The notes under the pieces were generated by a model. The model was not told the origin of the DNA. It saw nothing but the letters and a program-made list of their open reading frames with translations, and searched no databases. A program made the translations under genes and the position numbers. Shown here piece after piece: positions 45,756 through 56,351 of a stretch of DNA of 64,000 nt; positions within the stretch are counted from its first letter, which is position 1, and each line of letters starts with the position of its first letter. The DNA comes from Hepsetus odoe (taxonomy: Eukaryota > Chordata > Actinopteri > Characiformes > Hepsetidae): contig CM029381.1 in the NCBI GenBank assembly GCA_017165825.1, positions 3,115,768-3,179,767 of the forward strand, written 5' to 3'.

Positions 45756-46470
45756 GATGAAGAATCTCAGGGCCACTGGATCACCAGTGGGAAGCAATTC
45801 ACTTTAACACAATCGCACATGACAAACAAGACAATTCATTACAGTGTGGGTTAAAAGAGCAGAGAGCAAGAAGGGGAAGGGGAAAATGAAGAGGAGTGGG
45901 AGACAGAGCATCAGGCCTTGGCTTGGCAGAGAATAAGACAAAATCAGAAGGGGAGATAAAAGTGGGGGAAAAAAAGCCAAATTAAAAACTTGCACCGTTT
46001 TGATCGTCTGCCTGAAAATCCTCAACGGCTTGGATGCACTCAGGCGCAAGCCATCTTCAAAGCTCTGAAGAGCCATTAAAGTGAGATATGGGAGGTGAAG
46101 ATGTCCTATTTTATGTTTTATTTGAGTGACTGAACCTACATATGATGTGTCCACAGTTCCTCTGCCTATTTGTTTCACTTAAACTCATTCATGCATCTAT
46201 TCCAGAGATCAGAGGTTTTCTACTGCAGTTTCAACAACAGGAATCAATGTGACGTTAGGTTCTAGTTTTAGTTTACTGTCCAGTAAACTAAAGAGACTGA
46301 AACTGGTATTACTGCAGCACCAAAGCATATTATCTGACCTATTAGCAAAACAGTTCACCTTTAAGCCGATGCAAAACCATATACTGCACTGTAGCTCAGT
46401 TTGGATGCAAGGGAACATTGTAGAACCAAAGGCTGGATAGCAGAATGGTTCTAGTACATTGTTCTAAAAC
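45756..46470. other. Unique sequence with a perfect short hairpin
   Basis: A purine-rich patch at 45850-45980 and a perfect 12-bp inverted repeat with a two-base loop at 46267-46292 ('TTTAGTTTACTG' and its complement). No gene recognised. Confidence 0.5.
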
Positions 46471-46610
46471 AGCGGGTCTAGTAGCGGGATGCTCACCTGT
46501 GGACCAGGAGGTCACAGACTCGAATCCTACTTCCAGCACTTTCACCATTGGGTTCTTGAGCAAAACCCAAAAAGTTTTCCAGAGAAACTGTCCCTGTAAT
46601 TAGGAAATGT
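46471..46610 (+). mobile_element. V-SINE-like element, tail missing
   Basis: Head 'GGTCTAGTAGCGGGATGCTC', B box 'GACTCGAATCC', core 'GGGTTCTTGAGCAAAACCC' and 'CTGTCCCTGTAATTAGG' are in order. The L2-type tail is absent here; a matching tail piece occurs at 47230-47271. It is a different SINE family from types A and B. Confidence 0.75.
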
Positions 46611-46725
46611 AACATCAGAAGAACATCCCACAGCAGAGAGAATGGATGAGAACATTGTAGAACAGTTTGAAGACTAGATAACTGTATTTCTTCGTTCCGG
46701 TCCCAAGCTGGGGAGGGTTACGTCA

Positions 46726-48600
46726 AGAAGGTGTGATAATGAATGTTATTGGGGCTTATGCAACTTGTTTGAGATGGAATTCTGGAGTGACTTAGATGAA
46801 GTGATAGAGAGTGTACCCAGGGGAGAGAGAGTGGTGATTGGTGCAGACTTTAATGGACATGTTGGTGAAGGTAACAGAGGTGACGAGGAGGTGATGGGTA
46901 GGTATAGTGTCAAGGAGAGAAATGCTGAAGGGTAGATGGTTGTATATTTTGCAAAAAGGATGGAAATGGCTGTAGTTCATTCTTATTTTAAGAAGAGGGA
47001 GGAGCACAGGGTGACATAAGAGTGGAGGAAGATGCTCACAGGTGGATTATATCCTTTGCGGGAGGGTCAGTCTGAAGGAGATTGGAGACTGCAAAGTAGT
47101 GACAGGGGAGAGTGTAGCTAAACAGCATAGGATGGTGGTCTGTAGGATGACCTTGGAGGTCAAGAAGAGGAGGAAAGTGAGGGCAGAGTTGAAGATTTTG
47201 TGGTGGAAACTGCAGAAGGAGGTCATGGAACTTGCTCTGGATAAGAGCGTCTGCTAAACGCTGTAAATGTGAACCCGGAAGTACAGCAAATAAGTAAGAT
47301 GGAAGTATGGGCAGCAATGAAGAGGATGAAGAATGGAAAGGCTGTTGGTCTGGATGACATACCGGAGAAAGCATGAGATGAGATGTTTAGGGGAGATGGC
47401 AGTTGAGTTTCTGACCAGACTGTTTGACACAATCTTAGTGAGAAAGTGAGAGCAGGTCTCAGGAGTGGAGACAAAGTGTACTGGTCCTGATTTTCAAGAA
47501 TAAGGGTGATGTACACAGCTGTATTAACTATAGAGGGATGAAGTTGATCAGCCACAGTATGAAGTTCTGGGAAAAAGTAGTAAAAACTAGGTTAAGAAAA
47601 GAGGTGAGAAATAGTGAACAGCAGTATGATTTCATGCCGAGAAAGAGCACCACAGATGCAATGTTTGCTCTAAGGATGTTGATGGAGAAGTACAGAGAAG
47701 GTCAGAAGGAGTTGCACTGGGCCTCTGTGGACTTGGAGAAATCATATGACAGGGTGCCTAGAGAGGAGTTGTGGTTTTGTATGAGGATGTCAGGAGTGGC
47801 AGAGAAGTATGTGAGAGTAGTTCAGGATATGTATGAGGGCAGTGTGACAGTGGTGAGATCTGCAGTGGGAGTGACAGATGCATTTAAGGTAGAGGTTGGA
47901 TTACATCAAGGATCAGCACTGAGCCAATTTTTCTTTGCAATAGTAATGGATAGGTTGATGGACGAGGTTAGACAGGAGTCTCCGTGGATGATGTTTGATC
48001 ATTTGCTGATGACATTGTGATCTGCAGTGAGATTAGGGAGCAGCTTGAGGAGAACCTGGAGAGATGGAGATACGCTCTAGAGAGGAGAGGAATGAAAGTG
48101 AGTAGGTCAAAGACAGAATATATGAGTGTGAACGAAAGGGAGGAAATTGGAGTGGTTAGGATACAGGGAGTAGAGGTAACAAAGGTGGAGGAGTTTAAAT
48201 ATTTGGGATCAACAGAGTAACGGTGAGTGTGGAAAAGAGGTGAAGAAGAGAGTGCAGGCAGGATAGAATGGGTGGAGAAGAGTGGCTGGAGTGATTTGTG
48301 ACAAACGGGTACCAGCAAGAGTAAAAGGGAAGGTTTACAGGACAGTAGTGAGCTCAGGCAAGACGTTTTGGAGATAAAGTTAGAGAATCAAGATTGTGTT
48401 GGTTTGGACATGTCCAGAGGAGGGATGAGGATTATATCGGAAGGAGGATGTTGAAGATTGAGCTGCCAGGAAAGAGGAAAAGAGGACGACCAAAGAGGTT
48501 TATGGATGTGGTGAGAGAGGACAGGTGGTGCAGGTGGTTGGTTTGAAGGAGGAAGATGCAGAGGACTGGAAGAAATGGAGACGGTTGATCTGCTGTGGCG
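46726..48600 (+). pseudogene. RTE-type LINE polyprotein (endonuclease + reverse transcriptase), dead
   Basis: The normal protein nicks target DNA with an AP-type endonuclease and copies its RNA there. Endonuclease signature 'VVIGADFNGH' is at 46831-46860, followed in frame by a TAG stop at 46933-46935 and later breaks. The reverse transcriptase begins near 47277 ('RMKNGKAVGLDDIP'), with motif A 'VDLEKSYDRVP' (Asp codon 47730-47732; the family usually has Ala for Ser) and motif B region 'VGLHQGSALS' near 47898. Motif C 'FADD' (48002-48013) is intact but lies in another frame because of a small indel just before it. 'EFKYLGST' ends the next open segment near 48216. Internal deletion, stop codons and frameshifts exclude activity. 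Confidence 0.92.
47230..47271 (+). mobile_element. V-SINE/L2-type tail fragment inside the RTE element
   Basis: 'CTTGCTCTGGATAAGAGCG' and 'TCTGCTAAACGCTGTAAATG' are the typical 3' end of L2-tailed SINEs. It marks the place where about 150 codons of the LINE between endonuclease and reverse transcriptase are missing. Confidence 0.85.
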
Positions 48601-48726
48601 ACCACTAAACGGTAGCAGCCGAAAGAAAAAGAAGAAGACACTTGGGTAGGGACAAAATTTTGTTTGGGATAGATTTTTTTATGCTATTTTTGGCTTTGAA
48701 ATATTTTTTCTTATATTAACAATATT

Positions 48727-48850
48727 CCCTGCAATGGGCTGGCGACCTGTCCAGGGTGTGTGTCCCGTCCTTCGCCCTGTGTGAGCTGGGATGGACTCCA
48801 GCACTCCCCCGCGACCCCACTTGCGACATGCGGCAGAAAACGACTGACTG
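48727..48850 (+). mobile_element. Tail-only insertion (B-type 3' tail)
   Basis: Only the B tail is present, from 'CCCTGCAATGGGCTGGCG' to 'GCGGCAGAAAACGACTGACT'. A perfect 12-bp target duplication ATTAACAATATT flanks it (48715-48726 and 48851-48862), so this was an independent insertion that began at the core-tail junction. Confidence 0.92.
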
Positions 48851-48894
48851 ATTAACAATATTTTGGTTTTTCTGTGCTACAGAAAGGCTGAGAG

Positions 48895-49560
48895 AGAGTT
48901 TTGTTGGACTTTATTTGTGTTGGGACACAATATCTCAATAGGCTAACTATTATATTATTTAAGAAGGACATAATTTTGTCCCTCTTAATTTTGAGAAGCA
49001 AGGAAGAGAAGACAATTTTGTTGGGTCACATTTGGGTTGGGACAGAATTTGAAGAAGAGACAGGACAGGACGGTCTGGATAAAAGAGGGTTCTGAAAGAT
49101 TTTTTCCTGACAACAGCAGGCTTGGGATAGTTTTGTCTGGCTAGGACAACATTTAATCTGGCTACAGTCTTGGGACAGAATTTTGTTGGGCTATGTTTTG
49201 GTTTGGACAGGATTTTGTCTGACTGCAGTTAGGCTCAGACAGAATACTGTAGGACTCCCATCAGATTGGGACACACTTTTGGGGGTTATATTTAGATTTG
49301 ACAAAAAAAAAAACCTGCAATTTTCTTTTTGTTTTTATTCCAACATTCTAACTTTGGATGTGATTTTCTCTTCTTCTTCAGGAGCTTAAGGTTGGGAAAT
49401 AATTTTGTCTTGCTAGTCTTGTTGGGGCAGCAGCTTAAGGTCTGGCAGAATTTTGTCCTGCTGCCATTGTCCCAGAGAGACGCCTTGCTGCAGTTGTGTT
49501 GGGACAGTATTCTTTGGGCTATATTTGGCTTCAGTCCCAATAAAAAAAAATCTTTTTCTT
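48895..49560. repeat. Degenerate array of 'TTGGGACAGAATTTTGT' units
   Basis: Variants of 'TTGGGACAGAATTTTGTTGG' plus 'GCTATGTTTTGG' recur with a period near 38-42 bases and many indels. Frames over it are artefacts. Confidence 0.7.
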
Positions 49561-50170
49561 ACTGTGACATAAGACTCCGAAGGGGATCGCTTCCTGTTGT
49601 TCTTCCTGTGCATGGAACACACCTCAGACACACAAGCCTATGGCTCAGGTTCCCTATGTCCAAGTCCTTTTGTGCTTAGACCTATTCAAGATGCACTGCA
49701 GCAGGTGAAAGAGAGAGAAACGAAGAGAGTGTGTACTTCTGTTTTCAGTCTCTGGCTCCAGGGCAAGATTAGTCGGGCTACACATTGTTTCACTCATCCG
49801 CTCCTACAGCCTCCTCCAAACAGCACTTAATCTGTCTCAGAAAGGAAGAAAGGAGTGGGTCTCAGAGAGAAAGAGGGCACAGCAGAGACCGGCAGTTGGA
49901 TGGACAGGTGAACTGTTCCATGCGCAATCCTTTAGGATCCAGGTGGAGGAAAGAAAAAAACTAACAAACTAACAAGTCACAAAAAACCTAACATGAAAAA
50001 TGGGTAGAAATTATAAGTGTCCCCCTTTCTGTAGTTTGTCATTTATATTGTGTCCCTTGAGTGAGTGGACATTTGTGCAGCGGACACAATTTATGTAGAT
50101 TAATGCATCTATTAAAAAGTGTAACAAATTTTTTCCATGTCAATGTAGGCTTACTGTGGTCTGGTTTGAG
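49561..50170. other. Unique sequence, no gene found
   Basis: No exon, RNA gene or repeat family recognised. Confidence 0.5.
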
Positions 50171-50489
50171 CTGAGTGGGCAGGGCTAAACAGCTATTGGC
50201 TGAATAGGTGGGGTTAAACTGCTACTGACTGAATGGGTGGGGCTTAACAGCTTTAGGCTAAATTGGTGGGGCTAAATTGCTGTGGGCTTAATGGGCGGGG
50301 CTAACCTGCTTTGTGCTGAGTGGGCAGGGTTAAATAGCTTTTGGCTGAATAGGTGGGGCTAAACTGCTACTGGCTGGATGGGTGGGGCTAAACTGGTCTA
50401 ACCTGAATGGGCGGGGCTTAACAAATGTGGGCTAAATAGGTTGGGCTAAACTGCTATGGGCTGAATGGGCAGGTGTTTACAAAATGCTG
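50171..50489. repeat. 29-bp minisatellite, 11 units, higher-order period of 5
   Basis: Eleven units of exactly 29 bases start at 50171, 50200, 50229, 50258 and so on to 50461. The consensus reads CTGAATGGGTGGGGCTAAAC plus TGCTNTGG. Units 1-3 resemble units 6-8 more than their neighbours, suggesting a 145-base duplication. Degenerate copies continue to about 50632. Confidence 0.95.
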
Positions 50490-50639
50490 CAGTGGGCAGG
50501 CAAATCTGCTGTAAACAAAATGAGTGGGTTTTACTTGCTAGAAGCTGTGTAAGTGGGTTCAAAATGCTTATTTAAGTTTTAAGTTTATTGGGCACTGCTA
50601 AACTGCTTTAAGTTGAAGGGGTGGGGTTTAAGATGAAGC

Positions 50640-51391
50640 ACTGGCTAATTATGATGAAATGGATGTGAGCCCAATGAATGTGACTAAACAGTCACAGGGA
50701 AATATGTCCTTGGCTGCCACATCATATGGACCATATATGGAGTGAGTGGTATGTCTTGAAAACTACTGCACAGAACATCAAACACATGTAAAAAAAAAAG
50801 CAAGAAAAACAAATTTTCACTGAGAGTTTTACATGTGAACACAAAATGACGCACACACAAAACATAATTGGCGCTTTGTAGATGCATCTCTCCAAGACGA
50901 TCTGCAGGGTTTGGGTAAATGAATAAGGGGGATCCAACTCCCACTAATTAAGTTGAGACTTATTTTAGGCCGTGTGTGGTTTTAACCAAAGCGGCTTGCC
51001 TTGATTCTGCCTAAATCTGCACACTGTAAATAGAATGCAGGACTCAAGAGAATAGGGCCGTGTGGGAGAAAGAGAGAAAAGAATAAGTACAAGGGACTGA
51101 CAATGAACAGAAAATACGTTTTTCTAAAACAACTTTGGGAAGTTGTCGCAAAGCCCCAGAATTCAAAGAATACTGAATGATCAAAATGTGAGGGGTGGAT
51201 TAATATCCATTCATTACACAAATCGCATGAAGGGTTAAAGACGCTTGTTGGAGAAAGTTGTGCATTGAGTGTGATGTCCATAAGGGGAGAACTAGTAGAG
51301 ACATGGATGAAAGTGAAGCAGTGAAGCTGTTCATTATTTTCAAGAGAATGTTTTTATTGGAACTGAAGTTGGAATATTTCTAAAGATTGAA
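50640..51391. other. Unique sequence, no gene found
   Basis: No recognised repeat family or coding exon; the open frames near 50684-50944 and 50982-51281 lack motifs. Confidence 0.5.
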
Positions 51392-51426
51392 GATGCTAAA
51401 TTGCCCATAGGTGTGAATATGTGTGT

Positions 51427-51473
<47 letters not shown>

Positions 51474-51580
51474 TCTATCCTTCAATGGACTGGGGACTAG
51501 TCCAGGGTGTCCCCACCTTTCACCCTGTGAGAGCCCAGCCCATAATTCTAATCAGGACAAGCGGCTCAGAAAATGAGTGA
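51392..51580 (+). mobile_element. LINE/SINE 3' tail with internal (GT)n
   Basis: 'GATGCTAAATTGCCCATAGG' leads into a (GT)n run (51418-51472), then 'CAATGGACTGGGGACTAGTC', 'CAGGGTGTCCCC' and 'GGACAAGCGGCTCAGAAAAT'. It is the longer, older form of the tail that the type B SINE also carries. Confidence 0.8.
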
Positions 51581-51760
51581 AAGAGTGTCTTTCAAAGAAA
51601 AATATTTTACTTATATACTCTGAGTACCTTTCCGAAGTCTGTCTCTTTTCTCTTATATTGAGTAAAGGAGTTGAATCAGTATTTCAACTTTTACCAAAGT
51701 CTTTTTAACAGAAGTTTCTGAACTTCTAGTAACAAAGTGGACTTGCCACTTCTAATTAAT
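51581..51760. repeat. Possible DNA-transposon relic
   Basis: Words such as 'TTTTACTTATATACTCTGAG' and 'GTATTTCAACTTTTACC' loosely resemble the element suggested at 30895-31080. This is weak evidence. Confidence 0.25.
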
Positions 51761-52001
51761 CCCCTATTTGTTCTTTGACTGTGTTCTCCAGACAACGTCC
51801 ATCATTTTTGTCTCCATTTGATCATCTGTTAGGATCCTCAAATGCTAATTGCTTTGTGCTGGGAGGAAATGAATGCAGGACAAAAAGAAAAGAAAAAACA
51901 TGAATGAGGCTGTAACTCTTCTCTTTGGGGCAATGCGACCTGCAGCCGCAGAGCACAGAACTGACGTACTACACTGTGTGAAGATTAATTACACAGCAAA
52001 C

Positions 52002-52026
52002 AGAGCACACACACACACACACACAC
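52002..52026. repeat. (CA)n microsatellite
   Basis: Short pure CA run. Confidence 0.9.
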
Positions 52027-52056
52027 GGGGCGATTGGAAAGTTAGTCTTAGAAATT

Positions 52057-52520
52057 AAGTCACACCAACAAAGATTAAAAGGCAGTGATAAAAAGTGACC
52101 GAGAGAGTTCTGAGAAAAAACGAGGGAGAGAGAGAGATCAAAGATGCAGGGAGAAAGAGAGAAGTAAATACAGAAAACAGAGAAAGAAAGAAAGAACGAA
52201 AGAAAGAAAAGAGAGAAATGAGAAACAAAGTCACACAAACAGAGATGAAAAGACAAAAATGAGCAAAAGAATTCGGAGAAAAGTAGAGAAAGAGAGAGAT
52301 CAGAGATACAGGGAGAAACATACAGAAAGATAAGAAAGGCAGAGAGTGATTGAAGAAAAAAAACAGTTGAAGAAAGAAAGACAGAGGTGAGATAAAAATA
52401 AAAAGAGAAACAGATAAAAAGAAAAAGTGAGAGAAATCAGAGGCAGGTAGAGATAATGAAAAGAAAGAAAAGAGAGAGAGATCATTTAAAGCAAGCATAT
52501 GGAGATCCAAGAGGCAAAGA
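52057..52520. repeat. Purine-rich tract with an imperfect ~165-bp duplication
   Basis: The plus strand is over 80% A and G by eye. 'AAGTCACACCAACA' (52057) recurs as 'AAGTCACACAAACA' (52228), and 'GAGAGAGATCAAAGATGCAG' (52132) as 'GAGAGAGATCAGAGATACAG' (52294), so the spacing is 162-171 bases. Long frames on either strand here are low-complexity. Confidence 0.75.
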
Positions 52521-52710
52521 AACCTTCAGAAAAGCGAGAGATAGAATGTGAAATAAAGATTATATTATTACAATATTAAATATTCTAATATCAAACGTCA
52601 TTACATTTGACTACAGTGTTACCATAAGAAACATTTAATTGATAGCTGATATCAGTGTAGCAAAGTTTGGATCATTTCATTTATTATCATGAACATCAAC
52701 ATCAACGCCG

Positions 52711-52923
52711 GAGGCCTACCTTTTAAGAATGAGGCCTCAAATCCCGGACCAGTAGGTTAACCATTGAGCAAGGTACCGTCCCCATCACTGCTACCCAGGT
52801 GCTGGACAAGGCTGCCCACTGATGCATGGTGTGTGTGGGTTAAATACAGAGGATGCATTTAATTGTGGTTCACTGTGTGCTGTGTGTGCGAGATGACAGT
52901 CACTTTCACTTTCACTTTCACTA
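52711..52923 (+). mobile_element. SINE type A, head truncated
   Basis: A B-box remnant 'CAAATCCCGG', core 'CATTGAGCAAGGTACCGTCC' and full tail ending in four 'CACTTT' units. The A-box region is lost. Confidence 0.88.
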
Positions 52924-53145
52924 CTAATGATTCTTTCCATTTACCCTAACCAGGGTCACAGGGGTCCCATCCCAGAACTCACAAAAAAGACAGAGAACCA
53001 CCCTTAACAGGACTATGGCTGATAACAATAACAGGGTTATTATTATTGCATGTCGTTATTAAATCATATTTTAATGTAAATTATTGTAGAACACAGACAC
53101 CAGACGAGGTGTTAAAAGGCTGGGATTGCAGCTGTTCATTGAGCT

Positions 53146-53148
<3 letters not shown>
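52924..53148. other. Short unique stretch
   Basis: A probable old L2-like scrap ('CAGGGTCACAGGGGTCCCAT', around 52953) lies here. No gene. Confidence 0.4.

Positions 53149-53212
<64 letters not shown>
53149..53212. repeat. Compound (TA)n(GATA)n microsatellite
   Basis: TA repeats (53149-53184) pass directly into GATA repeats. Confidence 0.96.
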
Positions 53213-53213
<1 letters not shown>

Positions 53214-53310
53214 ACCACATCCTGCACTCGCCTACCCTTCACACAGGGCACACACAAATATTTTGAGAATCCCAACCACCAGCCAATCATGACATAGTGG
53301 AAAGAAGCTA

Positions 53311-53336
53311 TGTGTGTGTGTGTGTGTGTGTGTGTG
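53311..53336. repeat. (GT)n microsatellite
   Basis: Pure GT run. Confidence 0.93.
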
Positions 53337-53476
53337 GATCAGCTACGTGCAGTTATGCTACATATACACACTATGACTTGTAATTATCCTAAAAAGGCCT
53401 GTTCCCTTGAGAAAACACTGCTGTGATTCTTGAAGTGATAAATCTACTTTGGACGTGCGCACGCACGCACACACAC

Positions 53477-53548
53477 ACACATGCTGGCAGACCTAAATGG
53501 ACACATGCTGGCAGACCTAAATGGACACATGCTGGCAGACCTTTGGAC
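53477..53548. repeat. 24-bp perfect tandem repeat, 3 units
   Basis: Two identical 24-base units (53477-53500 and 53501-53524), ACACATGCTGGCAGACCTAA plus ATGG, and a third partial unit. A (CA)n run precedes them directly, so the unit start may derive from slippage out of it. Confidence 0.95.
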
Positions 53549-54192
53549 ACCCCAATCAAATTACTTTCTGCTGATTTTGTGAGGAAAGAAGAAATTAAAT
53601 GTGCCAAAACTTTTACCTTTTCTGTTTTTTTGTACCCAAAATATGTTCAACTCCAAAACGAACGTTAATTTTGAAAGTGTAGATCATGAGTGTGGAGAAG
53701 GCTGGGCTCGGGATTAAACCCTTAGTGACTGGTTGACTTGGTTAGATTGTAAAACGATTTGCATTGTGAATTCATGGATGGGGTTTATCCATTAACAATT
53801 TAGTTTGCTCATCATCAGGCTTTTTTTTGAGCTTCTGAGCTCTTGTGCTAAAACTACAGAGGCAAATTTCCAACAAAGTTCATGGGTTTGCCGATCAGCT
53901 ATATTTGTCTTGGGGGGTGTTTTTGCAGAAATGCCATGTTAAAGCAATTTTGTGTGGAATTGGGAATGTGACGTGAAGGGTCTCATCACAGACGTTATGT
54001 GGCAACAGTCAAGAACTGACGAGACGCTGAATCACATTGTGGTGAAGAGGCCTTTAGCCCTCCCCTCACTCTTAATACAGCAGTGTTGCACAACCACACA
54101 CACGCACACCCGTGCAACACCAGCCACACTAATAACCCTAGTTCATTTATGGCATCTGGGTGAAATCAAGTCGCAAATAATTTCACAATAGC
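53549..54192. other. Unique sequence, no gene found
   Basis: No recognised repeat family or exon. A short CA-rich run is at 54092-54106. Confidence 0.5.
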
Positions 54193-54260
54193 CACTCATT
54201 GGCCACTTTATTAGAAACACCTACTTTGTGTTTCCGTACACTGGCCACTTTATTGGAAAT
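54193..54260. mobile_element. Two direct copies of a DNA-transposon end
   Basis: 'GGCCACTTTATTAGAAAC' (from 54201) and 'GGCCACTTTATTGGAAAT' (from 54243) are the same terminal motif as the element at 31981-32247, in the same orientation 42 bases apart. No matching inverted end was found downstream. Confidence 0.6.
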
Positions 54261-54599
54261 ACTGACTTCCAACACTCACAAATATCCAGCCTGGATCAGC
54301 ACCGGAGACAGAAACTGACAAAGGGCTGCAGGACGTCCTACACAAACAGACTGTTCAAAAAAATGAAGCTAAATGATGGGGAGTGTATAAGAGATGAAAA
54401 GACAGACTGTTTGACAAAAATCAAATACGCGTAGAAATGATTTCTGATCCTTAAAAAAGAATACACTGTTTAACCTGTCATCTATATGAACCTAAATATT
54501 TAACATTGTACATTTTAGTGTGTTTTAGTCTATTAATTTACACAATTAAACATACAAAAGTGAAAAAACATATGAATCCTAAGATGTGCCTTAACTTTT
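54261..54599. other. Unique AT-rich sequence, no gene found
   Basis: The 68-codon frame at 54228-54434 has no known motif and starts within the transposon end. Confidence 0.45.
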
Positions 54600-54930
54600 G
54601 CATTTGAATGTTATTATTAACAGTAGTGGTTTCATTTGTAGTAGGACTAATAAGAAGTGCTATTTATAGCAGTAATTAGACCTGGTAGCAATAGTGGTGC
54701 TATTAGTAGCAGTTCAACAGTTAAAACTATCATTACTGGTACTAGTAGTAATAATAATTTAAAATAGTAGCTTTAGTGGTTGTAGAAGTAGTAATAGCAA
54801 TAATAATAATAACAATAATAATAATAGTAGTAATTAAAGTGATCATTTGTAATACAGTGGTTGTAGTTTTAGTGGGACTAGTGGTTGAACAGAAGTAGTT
54901 TTTGTAGTAAAAGAGGTATAGTAGTTGTAG
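54600..54930. repeat. Degenerate (AGT/AAT)n trinucleotide region
   Basis: Words 'AGTAGT', 'AATAATAAT' and 'GTAGTAG' dominate. A purer AAT part lies near 54797-54830. Confidence 0.75.
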
Positions 54931-55011
54931 TCGCTGTTAAAACGAAATGAACAAAACACAAACCGAACTAAACAAGGACGCAAAACGAGATTTAAAAAAA
55001 ATGACAAAACA

Positions 55012-55138
55012 AGATGAGGCTAGGCTAAACAGGGCTAGGCTATACAGGGTAGGCAAGGCAAGTCTAAACAAGTCTAGGCTAAACAAGTCTAGGCTAAATG
55101 GCAACGCTAGTCAAGTCTAGGCTAAACAGTGCTAAGCA
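55012..55138. repeat. Short 'CTAGGCTAAACA' tandem array
   Basis: Units of 'AAGTCTAGGCTAAAC' and 'GGCTAGGCTAAACAG' repeat with period near 16-18 bases. Confidence 0.85.
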
Positions 55139-55384
55139 AAGACAATTCATGGACATGGACAACTTAAGAACAAGGCAAGGACATGGACAAAAAACAAGCA
55201 ACAACCAGGATAAACACAGGACCGTACAGTTCAAGATTAAACACACGACACATGGGGCTAGGGTGAAGACATGTGGGGACATATAGACAAGGAAGACACA
55301 TACACACACACATACAACAGAGAAGCTTTACAGCAATAATAGTTGTAACAGTGATAACATCAGTGTTAGTGTTTATAGTAACAC

Positions 55385-55412
55385 TAATAATAATAAAAAT
55401 AATAATAATAAC
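55385..55412. repeat. (AAT)n microsatellite
   Basis: AAT run inside an AT-rich region. Confidence 0.85.
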
Positions 55413-55420
55413 ACTTATGA

Positions 55421-56205
55421 TAATAGTGAACTGTTTCAAAGTTCAGTAGTCAGATGATAATGTCAGATAATCCCTCAAACGGGATCATCAGAGTTTGGAG
55501 ATGGACGTCCAGGACTGGTACCAATTACAGCCCCCTTCACTCACTTAGTTGCCATGTACTAATAGTTGAGGCTCCAGGCCCATTTACCCAGACCGCCACG
55601 CTGCATCTGCCCTCGCCACCAGGCCCAGCGTGGGTGGCTGCCTGGCAATCCCCCCCTCCAGACACACACACACACACACACAAACACACACCAACACAAA
55701 ACCTGGAAAAACAAAGAGAGTCGAGGAAAAAAAGCCAGCCGTGTGAGACAATAAAACACTAATTAGCCACTAGCATTAGTGATAATAAAAATATAGTCTA
55801 GACGAGGAGCTTTAAATGAAGGAGGCGGTTTTTATGTAAAAGAGAAAAAGTAACAGCACGTCTGCCAAGGCAGTTCAGAGTATCCTGTTTTGGAGGAGTA
55901 ATAACTTTCGCAGTTTTTCATCTTTGCTGATGTGAGGGGAAAGTGCACAGAAAAGAAGAAAGGAGGAAGAGGGAGGGAGAGCAAGAGCATGAATAAACCA
56001 TATTCACAAAACTGGCCAAGCTCTACACACTTCTTTCTGTCAGTAGTAGTTTATTTACTTGTAAGTTTATGCCAGGCCTTTTCTTTATTATTTTTATTAT
56101 TTATAATAATAATAATAATTATTATTATTCAATAACTTCTTGGAATTATCCGATGTAGTAAATTATTCATTATCTAAAATAAATTATTCGGTATTAATTA
56201 TTTTT
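55421..56205. other. Mostly unique, (CA)n at 55664-55690
   Basis: A (CA)n run lies at 55664-55690. An (ATT)/(AAT) inverted pair lies at 56080-56130. The short segment 55800-55930 is complex. No gene found. Confidence 0.5.
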
Positions 56206-56215
56206 ATGTATACAT

Positions 56216-56351
56216 GTCAGTCAGTCAGTCATTTTCTGGCCCGCTTGTCCTAATTAGGGTCGCAGGGGGCTGCTGGAGTCCATCCCAGCTCACACAGGGC
56301 GAAGGACGGGGACACACCCTGGATTCAACCCTATCGCAAGGAGATGAATGC
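56216..56351 (-). mobile_element. Tail-only insertion (B-type 3' tail)
   Basis: The plus strand reads 'GTCAGTCAGTCAGTCATTTT' then the complement of the B tail to 'CCCTATCGCAAGGAGATG'. It is flanked by ATGTATACAT at 56206-56215 and 56352-56361, a likely 10-bp target duplication although the motif is palindromic and simple. Confidence 0.82.

Larger units (their letters stand above)
46692..48637 (+). mobile_element. RTE-type LINE, longest copy, internally deleted
   Basis: The order is a 5' region ('GGTCCCAAGCTGGGGAGGGT'), part of an endonuclease domain, a deletion junction carrying a SINE tail (47230-47271), a reverse transcriptase region, the C-terminal region ('GTTTGGACATGTCCAGAG') and the family 3' end ('GGTAGCAGCCGAAAGAAAAA'). 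A full-length RTE element is about 3.2 kb or more; this one is just under 2 kb. No target duplication was found. Confidence 0.9.

Noticed and set aside
52057..52520. 151-codon Ser/Phe/Leu-rich frame resembling a membrane protein
   Set aside because: It is the pyrimidine strand of the purine tract; hydrophobicity follows from TTT, TCT and CTT codons.
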